Shown piece after piece: positions 1-7,884 of a stretch of DNA of 24,845 bases. A program made the translations under genes and the position numbers. Positions within the stretch are counted from its first letter, which is position 1. The number at the start of each line of letters is the position of its first letter. Origin of the DNA: an uncultured Lachnospiraceae bacterium (GTDB taxonomy: Bacteria > Bacillota > Clostridia > Lachnospirales > Lachnospiraceae); contig CADBQE010000042.1 of assembly GCA_902796695.1 (NCBI GenBank), positions 1 to 24,845 of the forward strand, read 5' to 3'. The notes under the pieces are model-generated. The model ran no database searches and was not told the origin of the DNA. It saw nothing but the letters and a program-made list of their open reading frames with translations.

Positions 1-43
1 CATTTTCTGTTGTTTTCAGTTTTGCTCTATGAGGGTTCTGTGA

Positions 44-1777
44 ATGAAGAGATGGTTCAAGTATATTAAGCCGTACTGGCCGTGGTTCGTACTGGGGCCG
101 GTGTGTATGATTATTGAGGTGATCGGGGAGGTGCGGATGCCGACCTTCCTGCAGGCGGTGATCAATGCGGCGAATGACGGAACGCTGACGGAGGCCATGG
201 GCTGGCAGGCGATGGGGGGCATGATATTAAATGCCCTGATCATGATGGCCGGCGGCGTAGGCGGCGCGTATTTCGGCGCGAAAGCGCAGGTGAATTTTGC
301 CGCGGATCTGCGGGCGGACATTTACGCCCGCATTCAGACGTTCTCGTTCAGCAATATCGACAGGTTCTCCACCGGCTCGCTGGTTACGCGCATGACCAAC
401 GATGTGACGCAGGTGACCAATTTCGTGGGCATGATGCTGCGCATGATGCTGCGGGCGCCGGGCATGATGATCGCGGCCCTGATCATGGCCGTCAGCATCC
501 GGCCGAAGCTGTCGCTGGTGTTTGCGGTCAGCATCCCCCTGCTGCTGATCGGCGTGGCCGTCGTGCTGCGCATAGGTTTTCCGCGCTTTAAGCGCATGCA
601 GGAGAAGATCGACGGGATCAATGCGACGGTGCGTGAAAATGTGACCAATGTGCGCGTGGTCAAGAGCTTCGTGCGCGAAGAGTTCGAGGAAGAAAAATTC
701 AGCGCTGCCAACCGCGGGCTGCGCGACGCGAATATCAGCGCCGTCAAAGTCATGATCACTACGCAGCCGCTCATGACGCTGCTGATGCAGGGGACGATCC
801 TGGCGTTAGTGCTGATCGGCGGCCCCATCATCCTGCGCGGCGAGATGCCCGTGGGCGATCTGTCCGCCTTCATCACCTATGCCATGCAGATCCTGACCTC
901 GCTGCTGATGATGAGCTTCATGCTGATGTTCTCCTCCCGCGCCATGGCTTCCGGCAAGCGGATCCTGGAAGTGCTGGAGGAAGAGCCCGACATCACGGAC
1001 GGCCGGGAAGCGGGCGGAAGCCGCGTGACGAGCGGGGCGATCGAGTTCCGGGATGTGACCTTCCGCTACTATAAGACCAGCGAGGATGCGGTTCTGAATC
1101 ATATCAGCCTGAGAATTCCGGCCGGTGCCACCGTGGGCATCACCGGCGCTACGGGTTGCGGCAAATCCACCCTGGTCTCCCTGATTCCGCGCCTGTATGA
1201 CCCGGATGAGGGCACCGTTCTGGTGGACGGCACGGATGTGAAAGACTACCGCCTGCATGACCTGCGCGAAGACGTGAGCATGGTCCTGCAGAACAATACA
1301 CTGTTCTCCGGCACGATCGCGGACAACCTGCGCTGGGGAAATCAGGATGCCACGGACGAAGAGATCCGTCAGGCGGTGGCGCGCGCCCAGGCGGACAAAT
1401 TCATCGACAGCTTCCCGGACGGATACGACACGGTCATCGAGCAGGGAGGCACCAATGTCTCCGGCGGCCAGAAGCAGCGCCTGTGCATCGCCCGCGCGCT
1501 GCTGAAAAAGCCGAAGATCCTGATCCTGGATGATTCCACGAGCGCCGTGGATACGGCCACGGAGGCCCTGATCCGCCGCGCGTTCCGCGAAGAACTGAAG
1601 GATTCCACCAAGCTGATCATTTCCCAGCGCATCAGCTCCGTTATGGATGCGGACCTGATCCTGGTCATGGAAGAGGGGCGCATCACGGCACAGGGCACGC
1701 ATGAGGAACTGCTCCGGACCAGCCAGACCTATCGCGAGATCTGCGATTCCCAGCTGGAAAGAAAGGAGGTGTCGTGA
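44..1777 (+). CDS. ABC exporter half-transporter, subunit with degenerate ATP-site residues
   Basis: This 577-residue protein has the fused membrane-plus-ATPase layout of type IV ABC exporters. An N-terminal six-helix membrane domain spans about residues 15-310 and the nucleotide-binding domain about 335-577. Walker A is GATGCGKS at about 368-375, the signature is VSGGQKQR, and Walker B is ILILDDS at about 492-498. The residue after the Walker B Asp is Asp rather than the catalytic Glu, and the switch His is Gln in ISQRI (about 528). These are the substitutions of the degenerate half of heterodimeric exporters such as TM287 and BmrC. The start at 44 follows GAGGG at 31-35. The stop overlaps the next start as TGATG, so the two halves are translationally coupled. 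The substrate is unknown; drug or peptide/lipid export is typical of the family. The operon start may lie upstream of the window, because only 43 bases precede this gene and I cannot assign them. Confidence 0.93.
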   Translation: MKRWFKYIKPYWPWFVLGPVCMIIEVIGEVRMPTFLQAVINAANDGTLTEAMGWQAMGGMILNALIMMAGGVGGAYFGAKAQVNFAADLRADIYARIQTFSFSNIDRFSTGSLVTRMTNDVTQVTNFVGMMLRMMLRAPGMMIAALIMAVSIRPKLSLVFAVSIPLLLIGVAVVLRIGFPRFKRMQEKIDGINATVRENVTNVRVVKSFVREEFEEEKFSAANRGLRDANISAVKVMITTQPLMTLLMQGTILALVLIGGPIILRGEMPVGDLSAFITYAMQILTSLLMMSFMLMFSSRAMASGKRILEVLEEEPDITDGREAGGSRVTSGAIEFRDVTFRYYKTSEDAVLNHISLRIPAGATVGITGATGCGKSTLVSLIPRLYDPDEGTVLVDGTDVKDYRLHDLREDVSMVLQNNTLFSGTIADNLRWGNQDATDEEIRQAVARAQADKFIDSFPDGYDTVIEQGGTNVSGGQKQRLCIARALLKKPKILILDDSTSAVDTATEALIRRAFREELKDSTKLIISQRISSVMDADLILVMEEGRITAQGTHEELLRTSQTYREICDSQLERKEVS

Positions 1778-3711
1778 TGGCCAGAAGTCTGAAAGAACTT
1801 CAGGAACGCTACAACAGCGCCGCGAAAAAGCAGCTGCTGCAGACATCCTCCAACCGTCAGGCACGGGGCGGGAAGGGTACCGGCCCCAAAAATGCCGGGG
1901 CGGCCGTCCGCCGTCTGCTGAAATATGTAAAGGGCTACCGCATCCATCTGACTGCGGTACTGGTCTGCATGCTGATCAGCTCGGTGACCTCCCTGTTCGG
2001 CTCCTATCTGATGGCGCCGATCATTGACAAGCTTTCCAAGGCGGTTGCGCCGGACTTTACGCCGCAGGTCTCCGCCATCGGACGGTTTATGGACCGCATC
2101 ATCGAAGGCCTGGCCGCGGCCTGGGGCCGCACGGGCGTGATGGGATATGTTCTGACCGCCCTGCTGATCCTGGCCATTGTTTACGGCGTGGGCATCGTGA
2201 CCACGTATCTGCAGGGCCGGATCATGGTTCATGTGGCGGAGCATGTGATGGAGCGGATCCGGGGCGACCTGTTCAGCCGGCTGCAGCATCTGCCGCTGCG
2301 CTATTTCGACGGCCATCCGACCGGCGAGATCATGTCGCGCTTTACCAATGATATCGACAATATCGACGCGATGTTCAGCAATTCCCTGACCTCCATCGTG
2401 TCCGGCGTGGTGACGCTGATCGGCACGCTGGTCTTCATGCTGACCACCAACTGGCTGCTGACGCTGATCGTGGTGGTCTTCATTCCGGTCTTTCTGATGG
2501 GCGGCCTGGCCATTGCGGGCCTTTCCCGCAGATATTACCGCAGTCAGCAGGCGGCGCTCGGCGCGGTCAACGGCTATATCGAAGAAAACGTGAGCGGCCA
2601 GAAGGTCGTGAAGGTGTTCAATCACGAAGCGGACTGCGTGGAGGAATTCGGCCTCCTGAACGACGACATGCGGGACAAGCAGTTCAAAGCCCAGTTCTGG
2701 GGCGGCATCATGGGCCCCGTCATGGGCAATACGTCCCAGATCTCCTACGGAGTGACCGTCGGGGTCGGCGCGCTGCTGATGTTTGCCGGGAAGCTTTCGC
2801 CCGGCGGGCTGACCGTGTTCGCGCAGTATTCCCGCCAGTTCTCCATGCCCATCAACAACCTGTCGCAACAGATGACGACCATCTTCGCGGCGCTGGCCGG
2901 CGCGGAGCGTGTATTCGAGGTGATGGATACGCAGCCGGAGGCGGCGGACAAACCCGACGCGTCCGATATGAGCGCCATGAAGGGGTATGTGATCATGAAG
3001 GACGTCTCGTTCGGCTACGTGCCCGAAAAGACGGTCTTAAAGCATATCAATGTTTATGCCAAGCCGGGACAGAAGATCGCATTTGTGGGCTCCACCGGGG
3101 CCGGCAAGACCACGATCACCAACCTGCTGAACCGCTTCTATGATATCGAGGAAGGGACGATTACGATCGACGGCGTCGATATCAAGGACATGAAGCGCGA
3201 TGAGCTGCGCAGTAAAATCGCCATGGTCCTGCAGGATACGCACCTGTTTTCCGGTACCGTGCGGGAAAATATCCGCTACGGCCGTCTGGATGCGACGGAT
3301 GAGGAAGTCATTCGTGCGGCGAAGACTGCATCGGCCCACAGCTTTATCATGAAGCTCTCCGAGGGCTATGACACGAAGCTGGAAGGCGACGGCACCAACC
3401 TCTCGCAGGGGCAGCGCCAGCTGCTCAACATCGCCCGCGCCGCCCTCTCCAAAGCACCGATCCTGGTTCTGGATGAGGCCACGTCCTCTGTGGACACCCG
3501 CACCGAGCGCCAGATCCAGCGCGGCATGGACCGCCTGATGGAAGACCGCACTACCTTCGTCATCGCCCACCGCCTCTCCACCGTCCGCGACGCGAACGCC
3601 ATCATGGTCCTGGAGCAGGGCGAGATCATCGAACGCGGCACCCACGAAGAACTGCTGGCGATGAAAGGCCGTTACTATGAACTCTACACGGGCCGGCGCG
3701 AACTCGACTGA
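1777..3711 (+). CDS. ABC exporter half-transporter, catalytically canonical subunit
   Basis: This is the partner of the preceding gene, 644 residues from the ATG at 1777. A GTG at 1774 is in frame, but the ATG is better placed six bases after AAGGAGGT (1763-1770). An extra N-terminal tail of about 45 residues, rich in Lys, Gln and Arg, precedes the six-helix membrane domain (about 55-370). The ATPase domain follows, with Walker A GSTGAGKT near 438-445, Walker B LVLDEATS with the catalytic Glu near 570, and the switch His in IAHRLS. Its signature is LSQGQ instead of LSGGQ, as in TM288-like subunits. Together the two proteins would build one consensus and one degenerate ATP site. The pair acts in the cytoplasmic membrane as an exporter. 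A terminator lies 32 bases after the stop. The function class is clear; the substrate is not. Confidence 0.93.
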   Translation: MARSLKELQERYNSAAKKQLLQTSSNRQARGGKGTGPKNAGAAVRRLLKYVKGYRIHLTAVLVCMLISSVTSLFGSYLMAPIIDKLSKAVAPDFTPQVSAIGRFMDRIIEGLAAAWGRTGVMGYVLTALLILAIVYGVGIVTTYLQGRIMVHVAEHVMERIRGDLFSRLQHLPLRYFDGHPTGEIMSRFTNDIDNIDAMFSNSLTSIVSGVVTLIGTLVFMLTTNWLLTLIVVVFIPVFLMGGLAIAGLSRRYYRSQQAALGAVNGYIEENVSGQKVVKVFNHEADCVEEFGLLNDDMRDKQFKAQFWGGIMGPVMGNTSQISYGVTVGVGALLMFAGKLSPGGLTVFAQYSRQFSMPINNLSQQMTTIFAALAGAERVFEVMDTQPEAADKPDASDMSAMKGYVIMKDVSFGYVPEKTVLKHINVYAKPGQKIAFVGSTGAGKTTITNLLNRFYDIEEGTITIDGVDIKDMKRDELRSKIAMVLQDTHLFSGTVRENIRYGRLDATDEEVIRAAKTASAHSFIMKLSEGYDTKLEGDGTNLSQGQRQLLNIARAALSKAPILVLDEATSSVDTRTERQIQRGMDRLMEDRTTFVIAHRLSTVRDANAIMVLEQGEIIERGTHEELLAMKGRYYELYTGRRELD

Positions 3712-3743
3712 GCGCGGAAAAGCGTGAGAGGGGACGTGACATC

Positions 3744-3783
3744 AAAAAACCGCCGATCGGACTGAATCGATCGGCGGTTTTTA
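3744..3783. terminator. Bidirectional rho-independent terminator
   Basis: A perfect 16-bp stem (3744-3759 paired with 3768-3783) has an A6 run on its left arm, a T6 run on its right arm and an 8-base loop. The GC-rich core is CCGCCGATCG. It lies between the converging ends of the ABC exporter operon (plus) and the E2-like gene (minus), so it can stop both transcripts. Confidence 0.93.
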
Positions 3784-3807
3784 TGTGGGCGAACGCCTGC
3801 TTCGGTT

Positions 3808-4659
3808 TTACAGTTCCGGGTCCGGGATCGGGGCCGGCAGGCCTTCTTCCATCAGAGAGGGGTCGGCGTAGAGCTGCTTTAAGCGGTGGAAGGTCATGGC
3901 GAAATAGTGGCCGGAGACCGTGCGGTCGTCCATCACCATGCCCAGCGGGATGCAGTGCTCGAACACGATCTCGCCGTTTTTCTGCTTGGGGACCCAGCGG
4001 GGGTTGCCCATGGCGAAGGACATGCTGGTGGTGCCGAAGTCGTAAATGTGGTGATAGATATGATTCGTGCGGATGCTGGCCAGATTGGTGAACAGCATGG
4101 AGCAGTGGAACGGGCTGGCTTCGATGATGCCGCGGGGCAGGACATTGTGCTTGTCGGCCCAGCGGATCAGATTGGCGGCGCCGCGCAGCACGCCGGGGAT
4201 GGACGTGACGGCATGAATGACTTTTTCCGCGGAATTGTCGCCTACGCGGTTTTCCGCTATATACTGTTCGATCTTTTCATTGATCTGAAAAATATTGTCC
4301 GTCGGCTCGAATGTGATCTTGGACATGGTCCCTTCATTGGCGGTGCCTTCGTCTTTCCGGGAGCCGGCCACCACCATGCCCACCGTGATCTTTTCGCGGG
4401 CATAGACCCGCTTGTTCATCACAAACCGGTTGATGGGCGGATATTCCGCCGTCAGGCGCACCAGACCGCCCAGAATCACGGTCATATTGCTCATGGCGAT
4501 GCCCTGCTTCTTCTTTTCCCGGACATACTGCCGGATCGGTTCGTAGGGGATGTCCAGCGTGATGGCGTTCATGGCGTCGCTGCGTCTGGGCATCAGATGC
4601 ACGGCAACGCGGTACATGGGATCGGTGTGCCGAAGTAATCGGCCGTCGGGACGTTTCAT
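3808..4659 (-). CDS. CAT/E2-acyltransferase-fold protein lacking the catalytic His and Asp
   Basis: This 283-residue protein resembles the catalytic domain of 2-oxo acid dehydrogenase E2 and chloramphenicol acetyltransferase, a CoA-dependent acyltransferase fold. It has no lipoyl or peripheral-subunit-binding domain. Family-like segments include the helix-rich N-terminal part around ITLDIPYEPIRQYV, the region INRFVMNKRVYAREKITVGM, and the C-terminal strand ending GMVMDDRTVSGHYFA. In active E2 and CAT enzymes that last motif is HxxxDG (for example DHRVIDG). Here it is DDRTVSG at 244-250, so the catalytic His is Asp245 and the conserved Asp is Ser249. No E1, E3 or lipoyl genes are nearby, so a dehydrogenase-complex role is unlikely. 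It may be a non-catalytic or repurposed acyltransferase-fold protein. It is monocistronic, with its own promoter and a shared terminator. The start has only a modest AGGT ribosome site. The fold is fairly sure; the function is unknown. Confidence 0.8.
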   Translation of the reverse strand: MKRPDGRLLRHTDPMYRVAVHLMPRRSDAMNAITLDIPYEPIRQYVREKKKQGIAMSNMTVILGGLVRLTAEYPPINRFVMNKRVYAREKITVGMVVAGSRKDEGTANEGTMSKITFEPTDNIFQINEKIEQYIAENRVGDNSAEKVIHAVTSIPGVLRGAANLIRWADKHNVLPRGIIEASPFHCSMLFTNLASIRTNHIYHHIYDFGTTSMSFAMGNPRWVPKQKNGEIVFEHCIPLGMVMDDRTVSGHYFAMTFHRLKQLYADPSLMEEGLPAPIPDPEL

Positions 4660-4695
4660 GATAGTATACCTGTGAAAAAAAGATGTTATGCCCCG

Positions 4696-4724
4696 AATAT
4701 ATCACAGTATCGGCGGAATGTAAA
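4696..4724 (-). promoter_or_regulatory. Sigma-A promoter of the E2-like gene
   Basis: Read on the minus strand there is a -35 box TTTACA (4719-4724), a 17-bp spacer and a -10 box TATATT (4696-4701) preceded by an extended TGA. It lies about 37 bases upstream of the gene start at 4659. Spacing and box match are good. Confidence 0.8.
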
Positions 4725-4783
4725 TAAAAAAGCGGAAGGCGGCAGAACGGACCGGAAGTCCCGGCGCCGAATCCTGAAAAAAC

Positions 4784-4810
4784 GTGACAAAGGAACCGTC
4801 CCCCTGTCAC
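4784..4810. repeat. REP-like short palindrome with GGAACCGTCCCC core
   Basis: A 27-bp element has perfect 6-bp inverted ends, GTGACA (4784-4789) and TGTCAC (4805-4810), around the asymmetric core AAGGAACCGTCCCCC. From memory, this motif (also recognisable as GGGGACGGTTC on the other strand) recurs as dispersed copies in many clostridial genomes. Only one clear copy is present here. It lies between two divergent promoters and codes for nothing. Confidence 0.65.
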
Positions 4811-4841
4811 AAAAGACGGGGGCGGGGAGGGAAGCAAATGG

Positions 4842-4870
4842 TTTACAAAGGGAGAGTAATGTGATAAAGT
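4842..4870 (+). promoter_or_regulatory. Sigma-A promoter of the pyrH operon
   Basis: The -35 box TTTACA (4842-4847), a 17-bp spacer and the -10 box TAAAGT (4865-4870) with an upstream TGTGA extension lie 40 bases before the pyrH start. It implies that pyrH begins a transcription unit here. Confidence 0.7.
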
Positions 4871-4910
4871 AAGGGCTGGAATTTGATCTTCCGGAAGAAG
4901 GAGGAGAGGG

Positions 4911-5615
4911 ATGAGAGAGCACCGGAGAGTGATCCTGAAGCTGAGCGGGGAGGCCCTGGCGGGCGAGACGCATTTCGGCTTTGATGAGAGCAGGGTGCGG
5001 GCGGTGGCGCAGGAGGTGCTGCCGGCCGTGGAAGACGGCGTGGAGCTGGCTGTCGTGATCGGCGGCGGAAACTTCTGGCGGGGCCGCAGCAGCAAAAACA
5101 TCGACCGCAGCAAGGCGGACCAGATCGGAATGCTGGCTACGGTCATGAACGCGCTCTATGTATCGGAAATTTTCCGGTCCCTGGGCATGAAGACAGAGAT
5201 CTTTACTCCCTTTGCCTGCGGCGGCATGACGCGCCTGTTTTCCGAAGACGCGGCAAACGAAGCTCTTTCGGCCGGCAAGGTCGTTTTCTTCGCGGGCGGA
5301 ACGGGGCATCCGTTCTTTTCCACGGACACCGGCATCGTCCTCAGGGCGCTGCAGCTGGAAATGGATGAGATCCTGCTGGCCAAAGCCGTGGACGGCGTTT
5401 ATGACAGCGACCCGGCCAAAAACCCGAATGCGAAGAAATATGATACCATCTCCATCGATGAAGTCGTGGAGAAAAAGCTGGGCGTGATCGACCTGACGGC
5501 TTCCGCCCTCTGCCTGGACAACCGGATGCCGCTCGCGATCTTCGCGCTGGACGGAAACGGCAGCATCACCCGCGCGCTCAAGGGCGAGATCAGCGGCACC
5601 AGAATCACCGTGTAA
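4911..5615 (+). CDS. pyrH: UMP kinase
   Basis: PyrH transfers phosphate from ATP to UMP, giving UDP for pyrimidine nucleotide synthesis in the cytoplasm. The 234-residue length is usual for the bacterial amino-acid-kinase-family enzyme. Family motifs are in order: VILKLSGEALAGE at the N-terminus, VVIGGGNFWRGR near 45-57, DQIGMLATVMNAL near 67-79, the GTGHPFFSTDT loop near 130-140, and the nucleotide-binding segment VDGVYDSDPAKNPNA near 162-176. The ATG at 4911 follows a strong AAGGAGGAG site. frr follows after 51 bases. In most Firmicutes rpsB and tsf lie immediately upstream; here the upstream neighbour is an unrelated gene on the opposite strand and pyrH has its own promoter. Confidence 0.97.
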   Translation: MREHRRVILKLSGEALAGETHFGFDESRVRAVAQEVLPAVEDGVELAVVIGGGNFWRGRSSKNIDRSKADQIGMLATVMNALYVSEIFRSLGMKTEIFTPFACGGMTRLFSEDAANEALSAGKVVFFAGGTGHPFFSTDTGIVLRALQLEMDEILLAKAVDGVYDSDPAKNPNAKKYDTISIDEVVEKKLGVIDLTASALCLDNRMPLAIFALDGNGSITRALKGEISGTRITV

Positions 5616-5618
5616 TTT

Positions 5619-5644
5619 ACGGACCCGGCCGTGAGGCGGTCCGT
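5619..5644. other. Inverted repeat between pyrH and frr
   Basis: The 7-bp arms ACGGACC (5619-5625) and GGTCCGT (5638-5644) enclose a 12-base spacer. No T-run follows, so this is not a classical terminator. It lies just upstream of the frr ribosome site and might be an RNA stem affecting processing or translation. Confidence 0.4.
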
Positions 5645-5666
5645 CATCATAAAGAAGGAGGAAATC

Positions 5667-6218
5667 ATGGATTACCTGGAATCTGCAGAAGACAGAATGC
5701 AAAAGACTTTAGATAACCTGAACGAAGAGTTCGCAACCATCCGGGCCGGCCGCGCCAATCCCGGCGTCCTGAACAAGGTGCTGGTGGATTATTACGGCTC
5801 ACCGACTCCGATCCAGCAGATGGCCAATATCTCCGTTCCGGAAGCCCGGATCCTGATGATCCAGCCCTGGGACCGCAGCACCATCAAGAATATCGAACGC
5901 GCCATCCAGGCCTCCGATATCGGCATCAACCCCAACAACGACGGTTCGGTGATCCGCCTGGTCTTCCCGGAACTGACCGAGGAACGCCGCAAGGATCTGA
6001 CCAAAGACGTCCGCAAGAAAGGCGAGGCCGCCAAAGTAGCCATCCGCAATATCCGCCGCGATACGGTCGACAGCATCAAGAAGGCCCAGAAGGCCGGCGA
6101 GATCACGGAAGACGACCAGAAGGCCGACGAAGAGAAGATCCAGAAGCTGACGGACAAATTCGTGGAAAAAGTCGACAAGACCGTGGAAGCGAAGACCAAG
6201 GAGATCATGACGGTTTAA
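5667..6218 (+). CDS. frr: Ribosome recycling factor
   Basis: RRF splits post-termination ribosomes together with EF-G. The 183-residue protein begins at the ATG at 5667, six bases after AAGGAGG. An in-frame ATG at 5631 would add 12 residues across that ribosome site and is rejected. Typical segments are EEFATIRAGRANPGVL near 23-38, YYGSPTPIQQMANISVPEAR near 47-66, and the C-terminal helix rich in Lys and Glu. Conserved Arg residues cluster in ERRKDLTKDVRKKGE. The gene lies between pyrH and uppS in the standard bacterial order. Confidence 0.97.
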   Translation: MDYLESAEDRMQKTLDNLNEEFATIRAGRANPGVLNKVLVDYYGSPTPIQQMANISVPEARILMIQPWDRSTIKNIERAIQASDIGINPNNDGSVIRLVFPELTEERRKDLTKDVRKKGEAAKVAIRNIRRDTVDSIKKAQKAGEITEDDQKADEEKIQKLTDKFVEKVDKTVEAKTKEIMTV

Positions 6219-6228
6219 CGCATCGGCA

Positions 6229-6249
6229 GGCGGCGGGCATCCCGCTGCC
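6229..6249 (+). other. GC-rich hairpin after frr
   Basis: The arms GGCGGCGGG (6229-6237) and CCCGCTGCC (6241-6249) form a 9-bp stem with one G-U pair and a three-base loop, 10 bases after the frr stop. No T-run follows, so it is more likely an RNA stability or processing stem than a full terminator. Confidence 0.5.
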
Positions 6250-6267
6250 CAGAAAGAGTGCGTCGTG

Positions 6268-6288
6268 GGGGCGGCCGGCAGCCGCCCC
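6268..6288 (+). other. Second GC-rich hairpin upstream of uppS
   Basis: A perfect 8-bp stem, GGGGCGGC (6268-6275) with GCCGCCCC (6281-6288), encloses a 5-base loop. With the hairpin at 6229-6249 it makes a structured frr-uppS spacer of about 105 bases. There is no T-run. Confidence 0.5.
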
Positions 6289-6323
6289 TCTGCATATCCG
6301 CCGCGGGCGGAACGGGAGAAGCA

Positions 6324-7049
6324 ATGACGACCGAACAGAAAGTACCGAACCATATCGCCGTCATACTGGACGGCAACGGCCGCTGGGCGAAAAAGCGGCG
6401 CCTGCCCCGGGCCCTGGGGCACAAGCAGGGCTGCGAAACTTTAAAGGATATTCTGGACAGCTGCAACGACATCGGCCTGAAATACCTGACCGTCTATGCG
6501 TTCTCCACCGAAAACTGGAAGCGCAGCGACGACGAAGTGGCCGCCCTGATGCAGCTGATCCGCTACTATATTCCCCGCCTGGAAAAGAAAGCCATGAAGA
6601 AAAACACCCGCGTCCTGATCATGGGAGACCGCTCGCATTTTGCCGCGGATTTGATCAGGATCCTGGATTCCGTGGAACAGACCACGAAGGACAACACGGG
6701 CCTGACCTTTATCCTGGGCCTTAATTACGGCGGACGCGACGAGATCCGCCGCGCGATGGTCAAGCTGGGGCAGGAGATCGCGGCCGGCCGCCTGAAGCCG
6801 GAAGATATTACGGAAGACATGATCAGTGCGCATCTGGACAACCCGGATGTGCCGGATCCGGACCTGATCATCCGCACCAGCGGCGAAATGCGCCTGTCCA
6901 ATTTCCTGACCTGGCAGAGCGCGTATTCGGAATTTGAGTTTCCGGAAGTTCTCTGGCCGGATTTCTCGGATGAGGATCTGGAGGAGGCGATCGCGGTCTA
7001 CAACAGCCGTGACCGCCGCTTCGGCGGGAGGAAGAGCGATGGATCGTGA
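6324..7049 (+). CDS. uppS: Isoprenyl (undecaprenyl diphosphate) synthase
   Basis: This cis-prenyltransferase makes the C55 lipid carrier used for peptidoglycan and other wall polymers, by adding isopentenyl diphosphate to farnesyl diphosphate. From the ATG at 6324 it has 241 residues, close to the family length. The catalytic Asp is D16 in LDGNGRWAKKR. Further motifs are TVYAFSTENWKR near 57-68, LGLNYGGRDEI near 134-144, and the RTSGEMRLSNFLTWQSAY block near 185-202. An in-frame ATG at 6258 would add 22 residues translated from the hairpin region; the later start has a GGGAGAA site and is preferred. The 3' end overlaps cdsA by 11 bases. Confidence 0.95.
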   Translation: MTTEQKVPNHIAVILDGNGRWAKKRRLPRALGHKQGCETLKDILDSCNDIGLKYLTVYAFSTENWKRSDDEVAALMQLIRYYIPRLEKKAMKKNTRVLIMGDRSHFAADLIRILDSVEQTTKDNTGLTFILGLNYGGRDEIRRAMVKLGQEIAAGRLKPEDITEDMISAHLDNPDVPDPDLIIRTSGEMRLSNFLTWQSAYSEFEFPEVLWPDFSDEDLEEAIAVYNSRDRRFGGRKSDGS

Positions 7050-7848
7050 TTTCTGGATCCGGCTGCGCAGCAGCGTCATCGTACTGGCTTCCGCGGTCCT
7101 GTTCTTCTGGCTGGGAGGCATTCCCCTGTTCGCCGCCCTGGCCGTGATCAGCCTGATCGGCCTGTTTGAACTTTATCAGGCGGCATCCGTGTGGAAAACA
7201 CCGCTCGCCGCGGCCGGCATGATGGCCGGCGCCCTGTTCCTGGAAGCGGTTTATCTGGAGTGGGACGCGTGGCTGATGTTCGTACTGATCCTGGGCTTCA
7301 TCCTGATTCTGGGCACTTTTGTTTTCACATTTCCGCGGTATCAGTTCAGCCAGACGGCCGCTGCGTTCTTCGGCGTGCTTTATGTGCCTGTGCTGCTGTC
7401 CTACCTGTACCGCATCCGCTGCATGCCGGACGGTTTTACGCTGATCTGGCCGGTATTTATCGCTTCCTGGGGCAGCGATACGATGGCCTACTGCGCGGGA
7501 CGCCTGTTCGGGCGCCATAAAATGACGCCGCTGCTTTCCCCGAAAAAGACATGGGAGGGCGCGGCCGGCGGCGTGCTGGGCAGTGCGCTGCTGGGGCTGG
7601 TGTATGCGCTGATCTGCGCACCTCATCTGGGATTCCTGCGGGCGCCGCTTGTTTTCGTGCCGATCCTGTGCGCGGCCGGCAGCATCGGCTCGCAGATCGG
7701 GGACCTGGCGGCTTCCGCCATCAAGCGGAGCATGGGCGTGAAGGATTACGGCAATCTGATCCCCGGTCACGGCGGCATTCTGGACCGCTTCGATTCGGTG
7801 ACCGTGACGGCGCCGATGGTCTACTATCTGCTCCTGGTGGTACAATAA
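7039..7848 (+). CDS. cdsA: Phosphatidate cytidylyltransferase (CDP-diacylglycerol synthase)
   Basis: CdsA is an integral membrane enzyme that converts phosphatidate and CTP to CDP-diacylglycerol, the precursor of the main phospholipids. From the ATG at 7039 it has 269 residues with about seven or eight hydrophobic helices. The C-terminal signature is clear: SQIGDLAASAIKRSMGVKD followed by LIPGHGGILDRFDS, with the conserved Asp residues that bind metal. The start lies inside the end of uppS and its GGGAGGAAG ribosome site is within uppS codons, so the pair is translationally coupled. rseP begins only 36 bases after the stop, leaving no room for dxr, the usual clostridial neighbour. Confidence 0.95.
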   Translation: MDRDFWIRLRSSVIVLASAVLFFWLGGIPLFAALAVISLIGLFELYQAASVWKTPLAAAGMMAGALFLEAVYLEWDAWLMFVLILGFILILGTFVFTFPRYQFSQTAAAFFGVLYVPVLLSYLYRIRCMPDGFTLIWPVFIASWGSDTMAYCAGRLFGRHKMTPLLSPKKTWEGAAGGVLGSALLGLVYALICAPHLGFLRAPLVFVPILCAAGSIGSQIGDLAASAIKRSMGVKDYGNLIPGHGGILDRFDSVTVTAPMVYYLLLVVQ

Positions 7849-7884
7849 ACAGGGCGGTCCCTCCGCCCGTAAAATGAGGTAACT

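Noticed and set aside
1..43. Possible 3' end of an upstream gene with TGA at 41-43
   Set aside because: Thirteen codons of low-complexity hydrophobic sequence are not enough to assign a gene.
4672..4872. Short plus-strand ORF in the gap before pyrH
   Set aside because: It crosses the promoter of the E2-like gene, the REP-like palindrome and the pyrH promoter; its peptide is the typical spurious reading of that repeat.
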